Shown here in pieces: positions 16,236 to 25,939 of a stretch of DNA of 64,000 nucleotides (positions are counted from its first letter, which is position 1; each line of letters begins with the position of its first letter). The notes beneath the pieces are model-generated. The model was given only the letters and a program-made list of their open reading frames with translations. It did not search any database and was not told where the DNA came from. The stretch spans positions 1-64,000 of the forward strand of contig NZ_JOGX01000037.1 in the NCBI RefSeq assembly GCF_000719555.1. Reading direction: 5' to 3'. Made by a program: the position numbers and the translations under genes. Origin of the DNA: Streptomyces sp. NRRL F-5727. Lineage in GTDB: Bacteria; Actinomycetota; Actinomycetes; Streptomycetales; Streptomycetaceae.

Positions 16236-18503
16236 ATGGGCCGACCGGACAAGAAGGCGAAGAAACGGGGCATACGCCGCCTCTTCACCTGGAAGAAGGT
16301 CCTGGGCACCTTCCTCCTGCTCGGCCTGATCGGTGTCGGCGGCCTCTACACCGTCTACCTGCTGGTCCCCGTGCCCACGGCCAACGCCGAGGCGACCATG
16401 CAGAGCAACATCTACAAGTACGCCGACGGCACGATCCTCGCCCGCACCGGCGAGATCAACCGCGAGATCGTCGGCCTGGACAAGATCCCGCTCCCCGTCC
16501 AGCACGCCTTCGTCGCCGCCGAGAACAAGACCTTCTACAAGGACAACGGCGTCGACATCAAGGGCACCACCCGCGCCGCCTGGAACACCCTCACCGGCAA
16601 GGGCAAGCAGGGCGGCTCGACGATCACCCAGCAGTACGTCAAGAACTTCTACCTGAGCCAGGACCAGACGGCGACCCGCAAGCTCAAGGAGATGGTCATC
16701 GCCGTCAAGGTCGACGAGGAGATGACCAAGAACGAGATCCTCGCCGGCTACATCAACACCAGCTACTACGGCCGCTCCGCCTACGGCATCCAGGCCGCCG
16801 CCCGCTCGTACTACGGCACCGACGCGGCCAGGCTCACCACCGCCCAGGGCGCCTACCTCGCCTCGCTGCTCCAGGCCCCCAACCAGTACGACTGGACCTC
16901 CGCCAGCGCCACCGGCCGCAAGCTCGTCGAGGACCGCTGGAACTACGTCCTCGACAACATGGTCGAGATGGGCTGGCTGCCCGCCGCCGAGCGCGCCGGC
17001 CTGAAGTTCCCCGTCCCGCGCGAGCCCAGGCCGCTCCCCGGCATGGAGGGCCAGACCGGCTACATCGTCGAGGCCGCCAACCAGGAGCTGATGCGCCAGG
17101 GCGTCAGCGAGGAGGACATCAAGGCCGGCGGCTGGACCATCACGCTCAACATCGACCGGCAGAAGCAGAAGGACCTCGTCGCCGCCGTCGACAAGCAGCT
17201 CGAGGACAAGATCGACCGCAAGGGCGACAAGAAGGCCGCCACCGTGCAGGCCGGCGCCACCTCCGTCGACCCGAAGACCGGCGCGGTCGTCGCGATGTAC
17301 GGCGGCGTCGGCGCCACCGAGCACTGGATGTCCAACGCCACCCGGCGCGACTACCAGCCCGCCTCCACCTTCAAGCCGATCGTCCTCGCCTCCGCCATCG
17401 ACAACGGGGCCGAGACCCAGGACGGGCGCGAGATAGGGCTGCACACCGTCTACGACGGCACCAGCAAGCGCCCGGTCGTCGGCAGCGAGATCCCCTTCGC
17501 CCCGGAGAACGAGGACGACCGCTCGTACGGCCCCGTCACCGTCCAGAAGGCCACCAACAGCTCGATCAACTCGGTCTACGCCCAGATGATCGTCGACGTC
17601 GGCCCGGAGAAGACCAAGAAGACCGCCCTCGCCCTCGGCATGAAGGACGGCCAGGACTTCGGCGCCACCCCCGCCATGTCGCTCGGCACCATGGGCGCCT
17701 CCACCCTCGACATGGCCGGCGCCTACGCGACCCTCGACAACCACGGCAAGAAGGTCAACCCCGCGCTCGTGAAGAGCGCCCAGCACAGCGACCGCAAGGT
17801 CGACGTGGTCAAGCAGACCGGCGAGCAGGTCATCAGCCGCCGGGCCGCCGACACCGTCACCCAGGCCATGACCGGCGTCGTCACCAACGGCTCCGGCTTC
17901 CGCGCCGCCGGCGACTACCAGGCCGCCGGCAAGACCGGCACCTCCGAGAACAACCGCTCCGCCTGGTTCGTCGGCTACACCCCCGAACTGGTCACCGCCG
18001 TCGCCCTGTTCGGCGAGGACACCTCCGGCAAGATCGCCGAGCAGGTCACCCTCACCGACGCCATCAACCCGGGCCGCGCCAACGGCGGCCGCACCCCCGC
18101 CCTGATCTGGGGCGAGTACACCGAGCGCGCCCTCGACGGGGGCTCCGACGCGCGGTTCGAGCTGGAGACCGAGGAGAACACCGGCGGCTACGGCGAGCCG
18201 AGCTGGACGACCGGGCCGGTCGAGACCGAGGAGCCCACCGAGGAGCCGACGGAGGAGCCGACGACCGCGCCGGCCACCACCGCCACCACGCCGCCGGCCC
18301 CGACCACCACGACGGCCACGCCCCCGCCCACGCCCACCGGGAATCCCACCACCACCCCGCCGCCGACCCGGGAACCCACGCGGGAACCCACGAACACGGC
18401 GACGGTCCAGCCGCCCGACACCGGACTCACCGGCGGTGGCGGCGGAGGCGGCGACGACGAGGGCGGCAGCACGCCCGGCCTCTCCACCCAGCAGCCCCGC
18501 TGA
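16236..18503 (+). CDS. class A penicillin-binding protein
   Basis: A bifunctional peptidoglycan synthase of 755 residues. A basic N-terminus and one membrane helix (about 22-45) come first. The glycosyltransferase domain has catalytic Glu96 in AAENKTFYKDNGVD and GGSTITQQYVKN. The transpeptidase domain has SxxK at Ser377 (ASTFKP), SxN at 443-445 and KTG at 566-568. The usual ED of the first motif is EN here, a common actinobacterial variant. The last ~110 residues are a Thr/Pro/Glu-rich tail that should lie outside the membrane. ATG 16236 follows GAGCGGAG. Confidence 0.93.
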   Translation: MGRPDKKAKKRGIRRLFTWKKVLGTFLLLGLIGVGGLYTVYLLVPVPTANAEATMQSNIYKYADGTILARTGEINREIVGLDKIPLPVQHAFVAAENKTFYKDNGVDIKGTTRAAWNTLTGKGKQGGSTITQQYVKNFYLSQDQTATRKLKEMVIAVKVDEEMTKNEILAGYINTSYYGRSAYGIQAAARSYYGTDAARLTTAQGAYLASLLQAPNQYDWTSASATGRKLVEDRWNYVLDNMVEMGWLPAAERAGLKFPVPREPRPLPGMEGQTGYIVEAANQELMRQGVSEEDIKAGGWTITLNIDRQKQKDLVAAVDKQLEDKIDRKGDKKAATVQAGATSVDPKTGAVVAMYGGVGATEHWMSNATRRDYQPASTFKPIVLASAIDNGAETQDGREIGLHTVYDGTSKRPVVGSEIPFAPENEDDRSYGPVTVQKATNSSINSVYAQMIVDVGPEKTKKTALALGMKDGQDFGATPAMSLGTMGASTLDMAGAYATLDNHGKKVNPALVKSAQHSDRKVDVVKQTGEQVISRRAADTVTQAMTGVVTNGSGFRAAGDYQAAGKTGTSENNRSAWFVGYTPELVTAVALFGEDTSGKIAEQVTLTDAINPGRANGGRTPALIWGEYTERALDGGSDARFELETEENTGGYGEPSWTTGPVETEEPTEEPTEEPTTAPATTATTPPAPTTTTATPPPTPTGNPTTTPPPTREPTREPTNTATVQPPDTGLTGGGGGGGDDEGGSTPGLSTQQPR

Positions 18504-18513
18504 CCCTCCCGCC

Positions 18514-18564
18514 GTACGTGACGAAGGCCGGCCCCCTCACCAGGGGCCGGCCTTCGTCACGTAC
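18514..18564. terminator. long bidirectional terminator
   Basis: A perfect 22-base stem (GTACGTGACGAAGGCCGGCC plus CC, with its complement) has a seven-base loop. It lies between the convergent PBP and SpoIIE-type genes. Confidence 0.9.
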
Positions 18565-18579
18565 GGGAGCGGCGGGGAA

Positions 18580-20532
18580 TCAGACGCGGGTCGCCAGCTC
18601 GAACCAGACGACCTTGCCGCCGGACAGCCGGGTCGCCCCCCACCGCCGCGCCAGCCGGTTCACGAGGAACAGACCGCGTCCGCCCTCGTCCGTCTCGCGC
18701 GCCCGCCGCTGCCGGGGCAGCTGCGGGGAGTCGTCGCCGACCTCGCAGCGCAGCACGTCCGTCTTGAGCAGCCGCAGGGTCACCGGCCGTTCCGCGTACC
18801 GCACCGCGTTGGTCACCACCTCGCTGATCAGCAGCTCGACGGAGTCCGTCAGCTCCTCCAGGTCCCAGCGGGCCAGCGCCCGGCGGGCCAGCCGGCGGGC
18901 CCGGCCCGGGGCCGCGTCCTCCGGCTCCAGGAACCAGTACGCCACGTCGCTCGGCGCGATCCCGTCGAACCGGGCCGCGAGCAGCGCGATGTCGTCGTCC
19001 CGGTCGCCCGGGCCCAGCATGTCGAGGACGTCGTCGCAGAGCGCCTCCAGCGGCGGCGCGTGGTCCCGCCCGGTCAGCTGGGCCGCCGCCGCGAGCCGCT
19101 CCCGCAGCTGCTCGATCCCGGTCCACACGTCCCGCAGCCGGGACTCCACCAGACCGTCCGTGTACAGCAGCAGCGTCGCGCCCGCCGGGGCGTCCAGCTC
19201 GACCGACTCGAAGTCCACGCCGCCGACCCCGATCGGGGCGCCCGCGGGCACCCGCAGCACCTCGGCGCGGCCGTCCAGGTGGAGCAGTATCGGCGGCGGA
19301 TGCCCGGCGTTGGCGACCGTGATCCGGTGCGAGACCGGGTCGTAGACCGCGTACATGCAGGTCGCCATCCGGTTCTCGCCGAGCCGCTGGGCCTGCTCGT
19401 CGAGGTGGTGCAGCACCTCCTGCGGCGGCAGGTCGAGCCCGGCCAGGGTCTGCGCGGTGGTGCGCAGCTGGCCCATGATCGCGGCCGAGGTCATCGAGTG
19501 GCCCATCACGTCGCCGACGACCAGCGCGACCCGGCTGCCGGGCAGCGGGATCGCGTCGTACCAGTCGCCGCCGACCCGGGCGGTCTCGGCCGCCGGGAGG
19601 TAGCGGGAGGCGAGCTTGACGCCGGTCGGCTGGGGCAGCGAGTCCGGCAGCATCGTGCGCTGGAGCTCGTCCGCGATGTACGCCTCGCGGCCGTACAGCA
19701 CCGCCTTGTCGATGCCGAGCGCGGTGTGGGTGGCCAGCTGGGCGCCGACGAGCAGGTCGTCCGGCTCGAAGGCCGGCTGCTCGGGGCGGCGCAGCAGCAC
19801 GGCGGCGCCGATCACCCGCCGGCGGCCGCGCAGCGGCGCCAGTATCGCCCGCAGACCGCGGGGGAGCGGATGGTCCGGGCCGAGGAGCTCGCCGAGGGCT
19901 GCCCGGGCGGCGGCGGAGTCGCCGAAGACCGGCCGGACCCCGCGGAGCACCTCGGAGAGGGCGCTGCCGGAGCGCACCTCGCACAGTTCGGCGGCCGGGG
20001 TCGGGTCGGGATCGGGTACGAGGACGAGCTCGTCGCCCTCCAGGTCGGGTGTTAACCGCAGCCGGTCGGTGCGGCGCAGCCGCAGCACGAAGGGTGCCAC
20101 GGGCCGCTCGTCGCCCACCGGCAGCGGGTCGCGGAGGTAGACCAGGATCTCGTCGGAGAAGGCCGGCACGGTCGCGCGGCACAGTCCGAGGACGATCTCG
20201 TCCAGGTCGAGGCCGCGGGCGATCCGCCGGGTCGCGGCGCCGACGAAGCGCAGCCGGTCGCCCTCGCGCCGGCCGGCCGGGGCCGCGCCGGGGGAGACGG
20301 CGACGGCGACCGCGGGCGCGGCGGGGCCGGGCGGCTGGCTCGGCTGGGCCGGGGGCGCCGGCTGTCCCGGGGTCTCGGGGACCTGCGGGGTCTGCGGGAC
20401 CTGCGCCGAGGGCTGTGCGGGGATGTCGGAGGGCAGGCCGGCGGGCGCGGCCTCCTGGCGGGGCCGCGCCTGTTCCTGCGGCCGGTCGGCCAGGGGCTGC
20501 CGGCCTTCGTGGGAGGTGGGATGCTCCGTCAC
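18580..20532 (-). CDS. SpoIIE-type PP2C phosphatase with C-terminal HATPase
   Basis: The protein has 650 residues: a Pro/Gln-rich N-terminal ~100, a GAF-like sensor (about 110-290), a PP2C/SpoIIE phosphatase (about 300-510; RVGGDWYDA, VVGDVMGH, ANAGHPPP, YTDGLVE, DDDIALL), and a GHKL ATPase domain (about 525-650; SEVVTNAVRYA, DEGGRGLFLV). Such proteins dephosphorylate anti-sigma antagonists and may also bind a sigma factor through the HATPase part. No partner gene is adjacent. GTG 20532 (VTEHPTSHEG) is the likely start; an open frame reaches 20691 but its extension is Arg/Pro-rich and not domain-like. Confidence 0.87.
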   Translation of the reverse strand: MTEHPTSHEGRQPLADRPQEQARPRQEAAPAGLPSDIPAQPSAQVPQTPQVPETPGQPAPPAQPSQPPGPAAPAVAVAVSPGAAPAGRREGDRLRFVGAATRRIARGLDLDEIVLGLCRATVPAFSDEILVYLRDPLPVGDERPVAPFVLRLRRTDRLRLTPDLEGDELVLVPDPDPTPAAELCEVRSGSALSEVLRGVRPVFGDSAAARAALGELLGPDHPLPRGLRAILAPLRGRRRVIGAAVLLRRPEQPAFEPDDLLVGAQLATHTALGIDKAVLYGREAYIADELQRTMLPDSLPQPTGVKLASRYLPAAETARVGGDWYDAIPLPGSRVALVVGDVMGHSMTSAAIMGQLRTTAQTLAGLDLPPQEVLHHLDEQAQRLGENRMATCMYAVYDPVSHRITVANAGHPPPILLHLDGRAEVLRVPAGAPIGVGGVDFESVELDAPAGATLLLYTDGLVESRLRDVWTGIEQLRERLAAAAQLTGRDHAPPLEALCDDVLDMLGPGDRDDDIALLAARFDGIAPSDVAYWFLEPEDAAPGRARRLARRALARWDLEELTDSVELLISEVVTNAVRYAERPVTLRLLKTDVLRCEVGDDSPQLPRQRRARETDEGGRGLFLVNRLARRWGATRLSGGKVVWFELATRV

Positions 20533-20841
20533 GCGTGGGATTCCGTCCGTCCGGGCCGGTGGTGCGATGCACTCGCTCTTCTCGCCGATGCCGCGGGTTC
20601 GCCGGGGATAAACCCCCCGGAGGCGGTGTTCGCGGTGGACGCGGACGATCCGCGGACGACGGCAGGGGCGGGGGGCGCGCCACCCGGGCACAGCTCCGGC
20701 ACTGCTCTCCCCCTCATCGATGACGTGCGGTGACGTGTGGTCAGTTGCTGTGCTGCGTTCGGTCGGTGACGTCGTGTTCGCCCGGTGTCGGCCGTGCGGA
20801 GGACGATCCTACGTTTGAACCCCGGGGGCGCATCAAGGGTC
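20533..20841. other. intergenic region upstream of phosphatase gene
   Basis: About 309 bases between the SpoIIE-type gene and the DUF402 gene, both on the minus strand. It should hold the phosphatase promoter. I see no small gene and no clear hairpin. Confidence 0.4.
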
Positions 20842-21516
20842 TCATGGCGCCGTGTGCGCCGGAGTGCGATCCCAGTCCACCGGCAGGGCCGGAACGGTCC
20901 AGGCGGGATCGGGCCGCCACTCCTCCCAGCCGTCCCGGAAGGGGGCGCCCCAGCTCTCGACGAGCGCCACGGCGGCCGCCCCCGCGGCCCGTACCCGCGC
21001 GGCCCGGTCCGGGCTCATCAGCCCGGCCCGCTGGGCCTCGTCGAACTCGTCCTCGTCCCGCCAGAGCCAGCTGCGGTCGGGGTAGACGGAGATGTCGAGG
21101 AAGTGGTCCTCGGAGTCGACGCCGCCGGCCCAGCGGCGGCGCGGCTCCTCCAGGTTCACGTACCAGCTGCGGAAGCGCCAGCCGCGCTCCCAGAACAGCC
21201 AGACCGACCACGGGTCGCCGGGGCGGGCGAGCTTGAGCACGCCGCTGCCGGCCCAGCGGGCGCGCTCGGTGGTGCGGGGCGCGGTGTAGCGGGTGGCGAG
21301 CGGCTCGTCGTGCACGGAGGTGCCGTCGGCGAGCACCGGCCGGACGCACTCGGTGCCGGGCGCCATCCACACGGCGAGCAGGTCGGGGGTGTCGCGGACG
21401 ACGGTCACCGGCCGGCAGATGTGCACCTCGTCGGTGCCGATGCCGCGGTAGCGCCAGAGGATGTGCTCCCCCGGCGCCCAGTGCTGGATGTCGCCCGATC
21501 CGTCCGCTCCTGTCAT
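20842..21516 (-). CDS. DUF402 domain protein
   Basis: A 224-residue cytosolic protein whose C-terminal half is a DUF402 domain (SWYVNLEEPRRR, DHFLDISVYPDRSWLWRDEDEF). That domain resembles the FomD/SA1684 family, whose studied members hydrolyse nucleoside di- or monophosphates using two metal ions held by such acidic residues. The exact substrate here is unknown. The gene appears to stand alone. A TAAGAT box ends six bases before the ATG and no ribosome site is present, so the message is likely leaderless. Confidence 0.8.
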   Translation of the reverse strand: MTGADGSGDIQHWAPGEHILWRYRGIGTDEVHICRPVTVVRDTPDLLAVWMAPGTECVRPVLADGTSVHDEPLATRYTAPRTTERARWAGSGVLKLARPGDPWSVWLFWERGWRFRSWYVNLEEPRRRWAGGVDSEDHFLDISVYPDRSWLWRDEDEFDEAQRAGLMSPDRAARVRAAGAAAVALVESWGAPFRDGWEEWRPDPAWTVPALPVDWDRTPAHTAP

Positions 21517-21522
21517 GCGCAG

Positions 21523-21528
21523 ATCTTA
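21523..21528 (-). promoter_or_regulatory. -10 box of leaderless DUF402 gene
   Basis: TAAGAT on the minus strand lies six bases before ATG 21516. The spacing puts the transcript start at the start codon. Confidence 0.5.
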
Positions 21529-21615
21529 GGGGCGCGCTCCCACCCGCGCTGCGGTACGCGTCACGCTTGAGTCACGTGGGGGACGGCCGGGCTTCACACC
21601 GGGGTCGCCCCGCCG

Positions 21616-23028
21616 TCACGGCCGGGTCATGCGCAGCACGTCGAGGGCCTCGTCGAGCTGTTCGAGCGTGAGGTCGCCGCGCTCGACGTAGCCGGACTCC
21701 AGGACGACCTCGCGGATGGTCTTCCGCTCGGCGAGGGAGCGCTTGGCGACCTTGGCGGCCTCCTCGTAGCCGATGTACTTGTTCAGCGGGGTGACGACGG
21801 AAGGGGAGGACTCGGCGTACTCGCGGGCGCGCTCCGCGTTGGCGGTGATCCCGTCGACCGTGCGGTCGGCGAGGAGCCGGGAGGCGTTGGCCAGGAGTCG
21901 TACGGACTCCAGCAGGTTCTTGGCCATCACCGGGAGCATCACGTTGAGCTCGAAGTTCCCGGCCGCGCCGGCCACCGCGACGGTGGTGTCGTTGCCGGTG
22001 ACCTGGGCGGCGACCATGAGGACCGCCTCGGGGATCACCGGGTTGACCTTGCCGGGCATGATCGAGGAGCCGGGCTGGAGGTCGGGGAGGTTGATCTCGG
22101 CCAGTCCGGTGCGCGGTCCGCTGGCCATCCAGCGCAGATCGTTGGCGATCTTGGTGAGGGAGACGGCGACGGTCCTGAGCTGGCCGGAGGTCTCCACCAG
22201 CCCGTCCCGGGCGCCCTGGGCCTCGAAGTGGTCGCGGGCCTCGGTGAAGGGCAGCCCGGTGGCGCGGGCGAGCTCGGCGATGACGGCGGCCGAGAAGCCG
22301 GGCGGCGTGTTGATGCCGGTGCCCACCGCGGTGCCGCCGAGGGGGAGTTCGGCGAGCCGGGGAAGGGAGGCCCGGAGCCGTTCGATCCCGTACCTGACCT
22401 GGGCCGCGTAGCCGCCGAACTCCTGGCCCAGGGTGACCGGGGTGGCGTCCATCAGATGCGTACGGCCGGACTTCACGACCGTCGCGAATTCGGCCGATTT
22501 TCGCTCCAGGGCGGTGGCCAGGTGGTCGAGGGCCGGGATCAGGTCGCGGGTGACGGCGGCGGTGGCGGCGATGTGGATGGAGGACGGGAAGACGTCGTTG
22601 GACGACTGCGAGGCGTTGACGTGGTCGTTGGGGTGGACGGCCCGGTCGGCCGGGAGCCGCTCGCCGGCCAGGGTGGCCAGCACCTCGTTGGTGTTCATGT
22701 TCGAGGAGGTGCCGGAGCCGGTCTGGAAGACGTCGACCGGGAAGTGGTCGTCCCAGCGGCCCTCCGCGACCTCCTCCGCGGCGGCGGCGATCGCCTCCGC
22801 CCTGTCCCGGTCGATCACGCCGAGCTCGGCGTTCACGGTGGCGGCGGCGGCCTTGATCCGGGCCAGCGCCTCGATGTGGGCGCGCTCCAGGCGCTGCCCG
22901 GAGACGGGGAAGTTCTCCACGGCCCGCTGGGTCTGGGCCCGCCACTTGGCGTGGGCGGGGACCCGCACCTCGCCCATCGAGTCGTGCTCGACGCGGTAGC
23001 CCTCGTCGTTCCTCATGTCCTCGGTCAT
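21616..23028 (-). CDS. fumC: class II fumarate hydratase
   Basis: A 470-residue iron-independent tetrameric fumarase that interconverts fumarate and malate in the TCA cycle. It has the superfamily signature [11 protein letters not shown], the early substrate motif [12 protein letters not shown], and [15 protein letters not shown] 23028 has GGAGG seven bases upstream on the message, so it is preferred over the GTG one codon earlier. A class I Fe-S fumarase is coded 4 kb away in the same direction. Confidence 0.95.
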   Translation of the reverse strand: MTEDMRNDEGYRVEHDSMGEVRVPAHAKWRAQTQRAVENFPVSGQRLERAHIEALARIKAAAATVNAELGVIDRDRAEAIAAAAEEVAEGRWDDHFPVDVFQTGSGTSSNMNTNEVLATLAGERLPADRAVHPNDHVNASQSSNDVFPSSIHIAATAAVTRDLIPALDHLATALERKSAEFATVVKSGRTHLMDATPVTLGQEFGGYAAQVRYGIERLRASLPRLAELPLGGTAVGTGINTPPGFSAAVIAELARATGLPFTEARDHFEAQGARDGLVETSGQLRTVAVSLTKIANDLRWMASGPRTGLAEINLPDLQPGSSIMPGKVNPVIPEAVLMVAAQVTGNDTTVAVAGAAGNFELNVMLPVMAKNLLESVRLLANASRLLADRTVDGITANAERAREYAESSPSVVTPLNKYIGYEEAAKVAKRSLAERKTIREVVLESGYVERGDLTLEQLDEALDVLRMTRP

Positions 23029-23132
23029 CACTCAACCTCCATAAAAAGATGAGCACTTGTCTTGTTCGATGTATTCCCAAGGCGTGTACCGGCCAGTAAA
23101 AACCGTGGGTAACCCCACTTCCAGGAGGCGCA

Positions 23133-24662
23133 ATGACGCGCACCAGGTACAGACTCCGGTGGCCCATCGCCGCCGTCGCCGCGGCGGCCGCCGCACTCGG
23201 CTCCCTGACCGCCGCCGCCCCCGCCGGAGCGGCCGACACCGGTACGAGGGCCGCCGTCGCCTCCGTACCCCTGCCGCCCGAACTGGAGGCGATCCGGGCC
23301 GCCGAGGCCACGAAGATCTACGGCAGCCCCGAGGAACGCCCCCTCGACCAGCGCAAGACCGGTCTGATCTCGCTCGGCGACAGCGAGATCTCCGGCGAGG
23401 GCGTCGGCAGCTACGAGCCTCCCACCAACGGTCCCACCAACTGGTGCCACCGCTCGCCCGACGCCGCCATCCACCGCACCGGGATCGCCGCCGACCTCAC
23501 CTTCAACGTCTCCTGCTCCGGCGCCTACACCGGCAACATCCGGATCGGCGGCAGCAAGCAGTACGCGGACGAGCTGGTCCAGAGCGACAACCTCGCCGTC
23601 AAGGCCCGCAACACCCGCATCAAGATGGTGCTGCTCGTCGCCGGCGCCAACGACGACCTCCAGTTCGGCCCCGTCATGACCGACTGCGTCACCCGGTACG
23701 TGCTCAGCCAGGGCACCTGCGAGCCCAAGTACGCCCCCGGCTGGCAGGCCCGCGTCGACGCCCTCGTCCCCAAGGTCGAGCAGACCGTGCGCGACCTGAG
23801 GACCGTCATGCGGGACGCCGGGTACGCCGACGGCGACTACAAGCTCGTCGTCATGGGCTACCCCAGCCCCATCGGCCCCGACTTCTACGACAACCCGAAC
23901 TTCCCGGGCAAGCTGAGCTGCGGCGGCATGGGCTACGACTCCGACACCAAGTGGGGCCGGAACGTCGCCGTCCCGGCCTTCGAACGCGGCATGCGCAAGG
24001 TCGCCGCCTCCACCGGCGCCGTCTACCTCGACAACTCGCGCCTCTTCCACGGCCACGAGGTCTGCATGGAGGACACCTGGGCCCGGGGCCTGTACATCGA
24101 CCTCTCCAAGCCCGGCGGCATCGACGAGAACTCCACCCGCCAGTCCTTCCACCCCAACAAGAGCGGCCACGCCGCCTTCGCCTCCTGCCTGACCCAGCTC
24201 TACGGCTCGGGCCTGCGCGAGGCGAGCTGCGCCGACGTGAACTCCTCCGGCACCCCGACCCTCTTCCCGCTCGCCTGGGACGACGTCTACAAGCCGCTGC
24301 GGAACGAGGCGACCGGCAACTGCCTCGACGTGAACGCCTCCGAGTCCGCCAACGGCACCGCCGTCCTCGGCTGGGACTGCCACGGCGGCCGCAACCAGGG
24401 CTGGTGGTACGACTCCGCCCGCCGGACCGTCCACACCGAACTCACCCAGGACCGCTGCCTGGACGTGCCCGGCGCCGCCTACCAGGCCGGCAAGGCGCTC
24501 ATCGTCTGGAACTGCTCCGGCGCCGCCAACCAGAAGTTCGTCCGCGACGGGGCCACCATCCGGCCCGCCGCCGCGACCGGCCTCTGCCTGACGCAGGGGG
24601 CGGCGAAGGAGCCGGTCCGGCTCCAGACCTGCAACGGCTCCGCGAACCAGAAGTTCGCCTAG
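23133..24662 (+). CDS. secreted GDSL/SGNH hydrolase with ricin-type lectin domain
   Basis: A 509-residue exported protein. The signal peptide (about 1-34) ends APAGAA. The SGNH hydrolase domain has the nucleophile Ser in ISLGDSEISGEG (about residue 83), the Asn of VAGANDD, and the catalytic His in FHPNKSGH (about 352). From ~385 a ricin-B/CBM13 beta-trefoil follows, with QGWWYD and two NQKF repeats (QxW-like) and paired cysteines. It is probably an extracellular esterase or lipase held on polysaccharide by the lectin part. ATG 23133 follows AGGAGGCGCA. Confidence 0.88.
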   Translation: MTRTRYRLRWPIAAVAAAAAALGSLTAAAPAGAADTGTRAAVASVPLPPELEAIRAAEATKIYGSPEERPLDQRKTGLISLGDSEISGEGVGSYEPPTNGPTNWCHRSPDAAIHRTGIAADLTFNVSCSGAYTGNIRIGGSKQYADELVQSDNLAVKARNTRIKMVLLVAGANDDLQFGPVMTDCVTRYVLSQGTCEPKYAPGWQARVDALVPKVEQTVRDLRTVMRDAGYADGDYKLVVMGYPSPIGPDFYDNPNFPGKLSCGGMGYDSDTKWGRNVAVPAFERGMRKVAASTGAVYLDNSRLFHGHEVCMEDTWARGLYIDLSKPGGIDENSTRQSFHPNKSGHAAFASCLTQLYGSGLREASCADVNSSGTPTLFPLAWDDVYKPLRNEATGNCLDVNASESANGTAVLGWDCHGGRNQGWWYDSARRTVHTELTQDRCLDVPGAAYQAGKALIVWNCSGAANQKFVRDGATIRPAAATGLCLTQGAAKEPVRLQTCNGSANQKFA

Positions 24663-24679
24663 CCCGCGGGCGGCAGGAC

Positions 24680-24718
24680 GCCGTGGCCCCCCGTCCGGTG
24701 CGGACGGGGGGCCACGGC
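24680..24718. terminator. bidirectional terminator
   Basis: An 18-base perfect stem (GCCGTGGCCCCCCGTCCG with its complement) and a three-base loop lie between the convergent hydrolase and lipoprotein genes. Confidence 0.9.
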
Positions 24719-24722
24719 CCCG

Positions 24723-25331
24723 TCACGAGAGCCTGAGGCTCGACTTCGCCAGCTCGTACGCCGGGAGCATCGCGCGGTGCTCCTCCGTGTCCAGACCGCC
24801 GAGGTGGAGGATGACCGCGCCCTGCGGGGTGGCGACCGCGAAGGCCCGCTCCTCCTTGCTCTCGCCCAGCACCTCGTTGTGGAAGGTGTACGTGACCTCC
24901 ACCGCCGGCAGTCCGCCGGCCCGGGTGTCCCGGTAGACCACGTCCGAGGTCTTCTTCGCGGCCCGCACGAAGCCTTCGAGGGCCGGACGGGCCGGACCCT
25001 TCGCGGTCCAGACCCGGATGAAGCCGATGTTCCCGGCGCGCTTGGCGTCGACCTCGCAGCGCACGATCGCCGGGCCCTGGCGGGTGAGCGCGGCGAACTC
25101 CGGGTCCTCGGGGTCGTCGATCGCGTCCGGCCGCCAGTCCTCCGCGAGCGAGAAGGAGACGGGCAGGACGCAGGCGGTGCCCGGGCCCCCGAGGGTCTTC
25201 GGGGCCTTCGGGGCCGGTGACGCCGCCGTGGGCGCGGCGGCCGGCGCCGCCGGCTCCGGGGTCGTACCGCAGGCGGTCAGCAGGGCGGCCGCGAGCAGGG
25301 CGGTACGGAGAAGGGGGGCTCTGGCTGGCAT
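24723..25331 (-). CDS. lipoprotein, unknown function
   Basis: The 202-residue product has a lipoprotein signal with lipobox LLTACG (Cys at about residue 21), then a Pro/Ala-rich linker and a single compact domain with two further cysteines (TACVLP, VRCEVD). The domain resembles the small secreted lipoproteins common in Streptomyces, and I cannot name a family. It should be anchored outside the membrane. ATG 25331 is chosen because the signal peptide starts there. A GATGAT box ends six bases before it, which would make it leaderless. Confidence 0.75.
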   Translation of the reverse strand: MPARAPLLRTALLAAALLTACGTTPEPAAPAAAPTAASPAPKAPKTLGGPGTACVLPVSFSLAEDWRPDAIDDPEDPEFAALTRQGPAIVRCEVDAKRAGNIGFIRVWTAKGPARPALEGFVRAAKKTSDVVYRDTRAGGLPAVEVTYTFHNEVLGESKEERAFAVATPQGAVILHLGGLDTEEHRAMLPAYELAKSSLRLS

Positions 25332-25433
25332 GGCCCCATCATCCCCGACGGCGTGCGTCACCCGGACGGCGGCAGCACAATGTGAGGACGGCCCGCAGGG
25401 GGGAGGTTCCCCACCCCGCCAGGGAGGCAGCCC

Positions 25434-25934
25434 ATGACCGGAAGCTTCAGGAGGATCGGCGCCCTCGGCGCCGCGACCGTGGCAGCCGTCGCCTTCGCGT
25501 CCGCCGCACCGGTGGCCGCCGCACCCGCGGTGGACGGGTTCGAGTTCACCCTGTACGCGAAAGAGGTCCCGACCGACGAGAGCGGCGAGGACACCGGCCG
25601 GGCGCCCGAGCCCGGCGACTCCTTCGCCTTCGCCGACGACCTCTCCCGCACCAAGGGCGGCGAGTCGGTCGGCCGGGATGGCGTCACGTGCACCGTGGTG
25701 CGCGCCGGAAGCCCGGCCGACCTGCTCTGCGTCGGCACCTTCGTCCTGAACGGCGGCCCGGGCGGCCAGCTCACCGGGCAGAACCTGATCTCCTTCGACC
25801 CCTCGAACGAGGCCCCGGCCGCGTTCGACATCGCGGTCACCGGCGGCACCGGCGACTTCCGGGACGCCCGTGGCTACATCCGCTCCACCCCCGACGGGGA
25901 CTACGCGAGGCTGGAGTTCCACATCACCCGGTAG
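25434..25934 (+). CDS. secreted AOC-barrel-like protein
   Basis: A 166-residue exported protein with signal peptide (to about residue 29, VAAAPA). The mature part looks like the allene oxide cyclase/dirigent barrel family found in actinobacteria: FEFTLYAKEV at the start, GDSFAFADDL, a central GVTCTVVR...DLLCVGTFVLNGG region with two cysteines, and the end motif VTGGTGDFRDARGYI. Bacterial members have no established enzyme activity. ATG 25434 follows GGAGGCAGCCC. It is convergent with the HAD phosphatase gene, only five bases from it. Confidence 0.75.
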   Translation: MTGSFRRIGALGAATVAAVAFASAAPVAAAPAVDGFEFTLYAKEVPTDESGEDTGRAPEPGDSFAFADDLSRTKGGESVGRDGVTCTVVRAGSPADLLCVGTFVLNGGPGGQLTGQNLISFDPSNEAPAAFDIAVTGGTGDFRDARGYIRSTPDGDYARLEFHITR

Positions 25935-25939
25935 CTCCG

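Noticed and set aside
20533..20691. N-terminal extension of the SpoIIE-type phosphatase
   Set aside because: The frame is open to 20691 but the added residues are Arg/Pro-rich without domain features, and GTG 20532 begins a sequence that leads smoothly into the linker.
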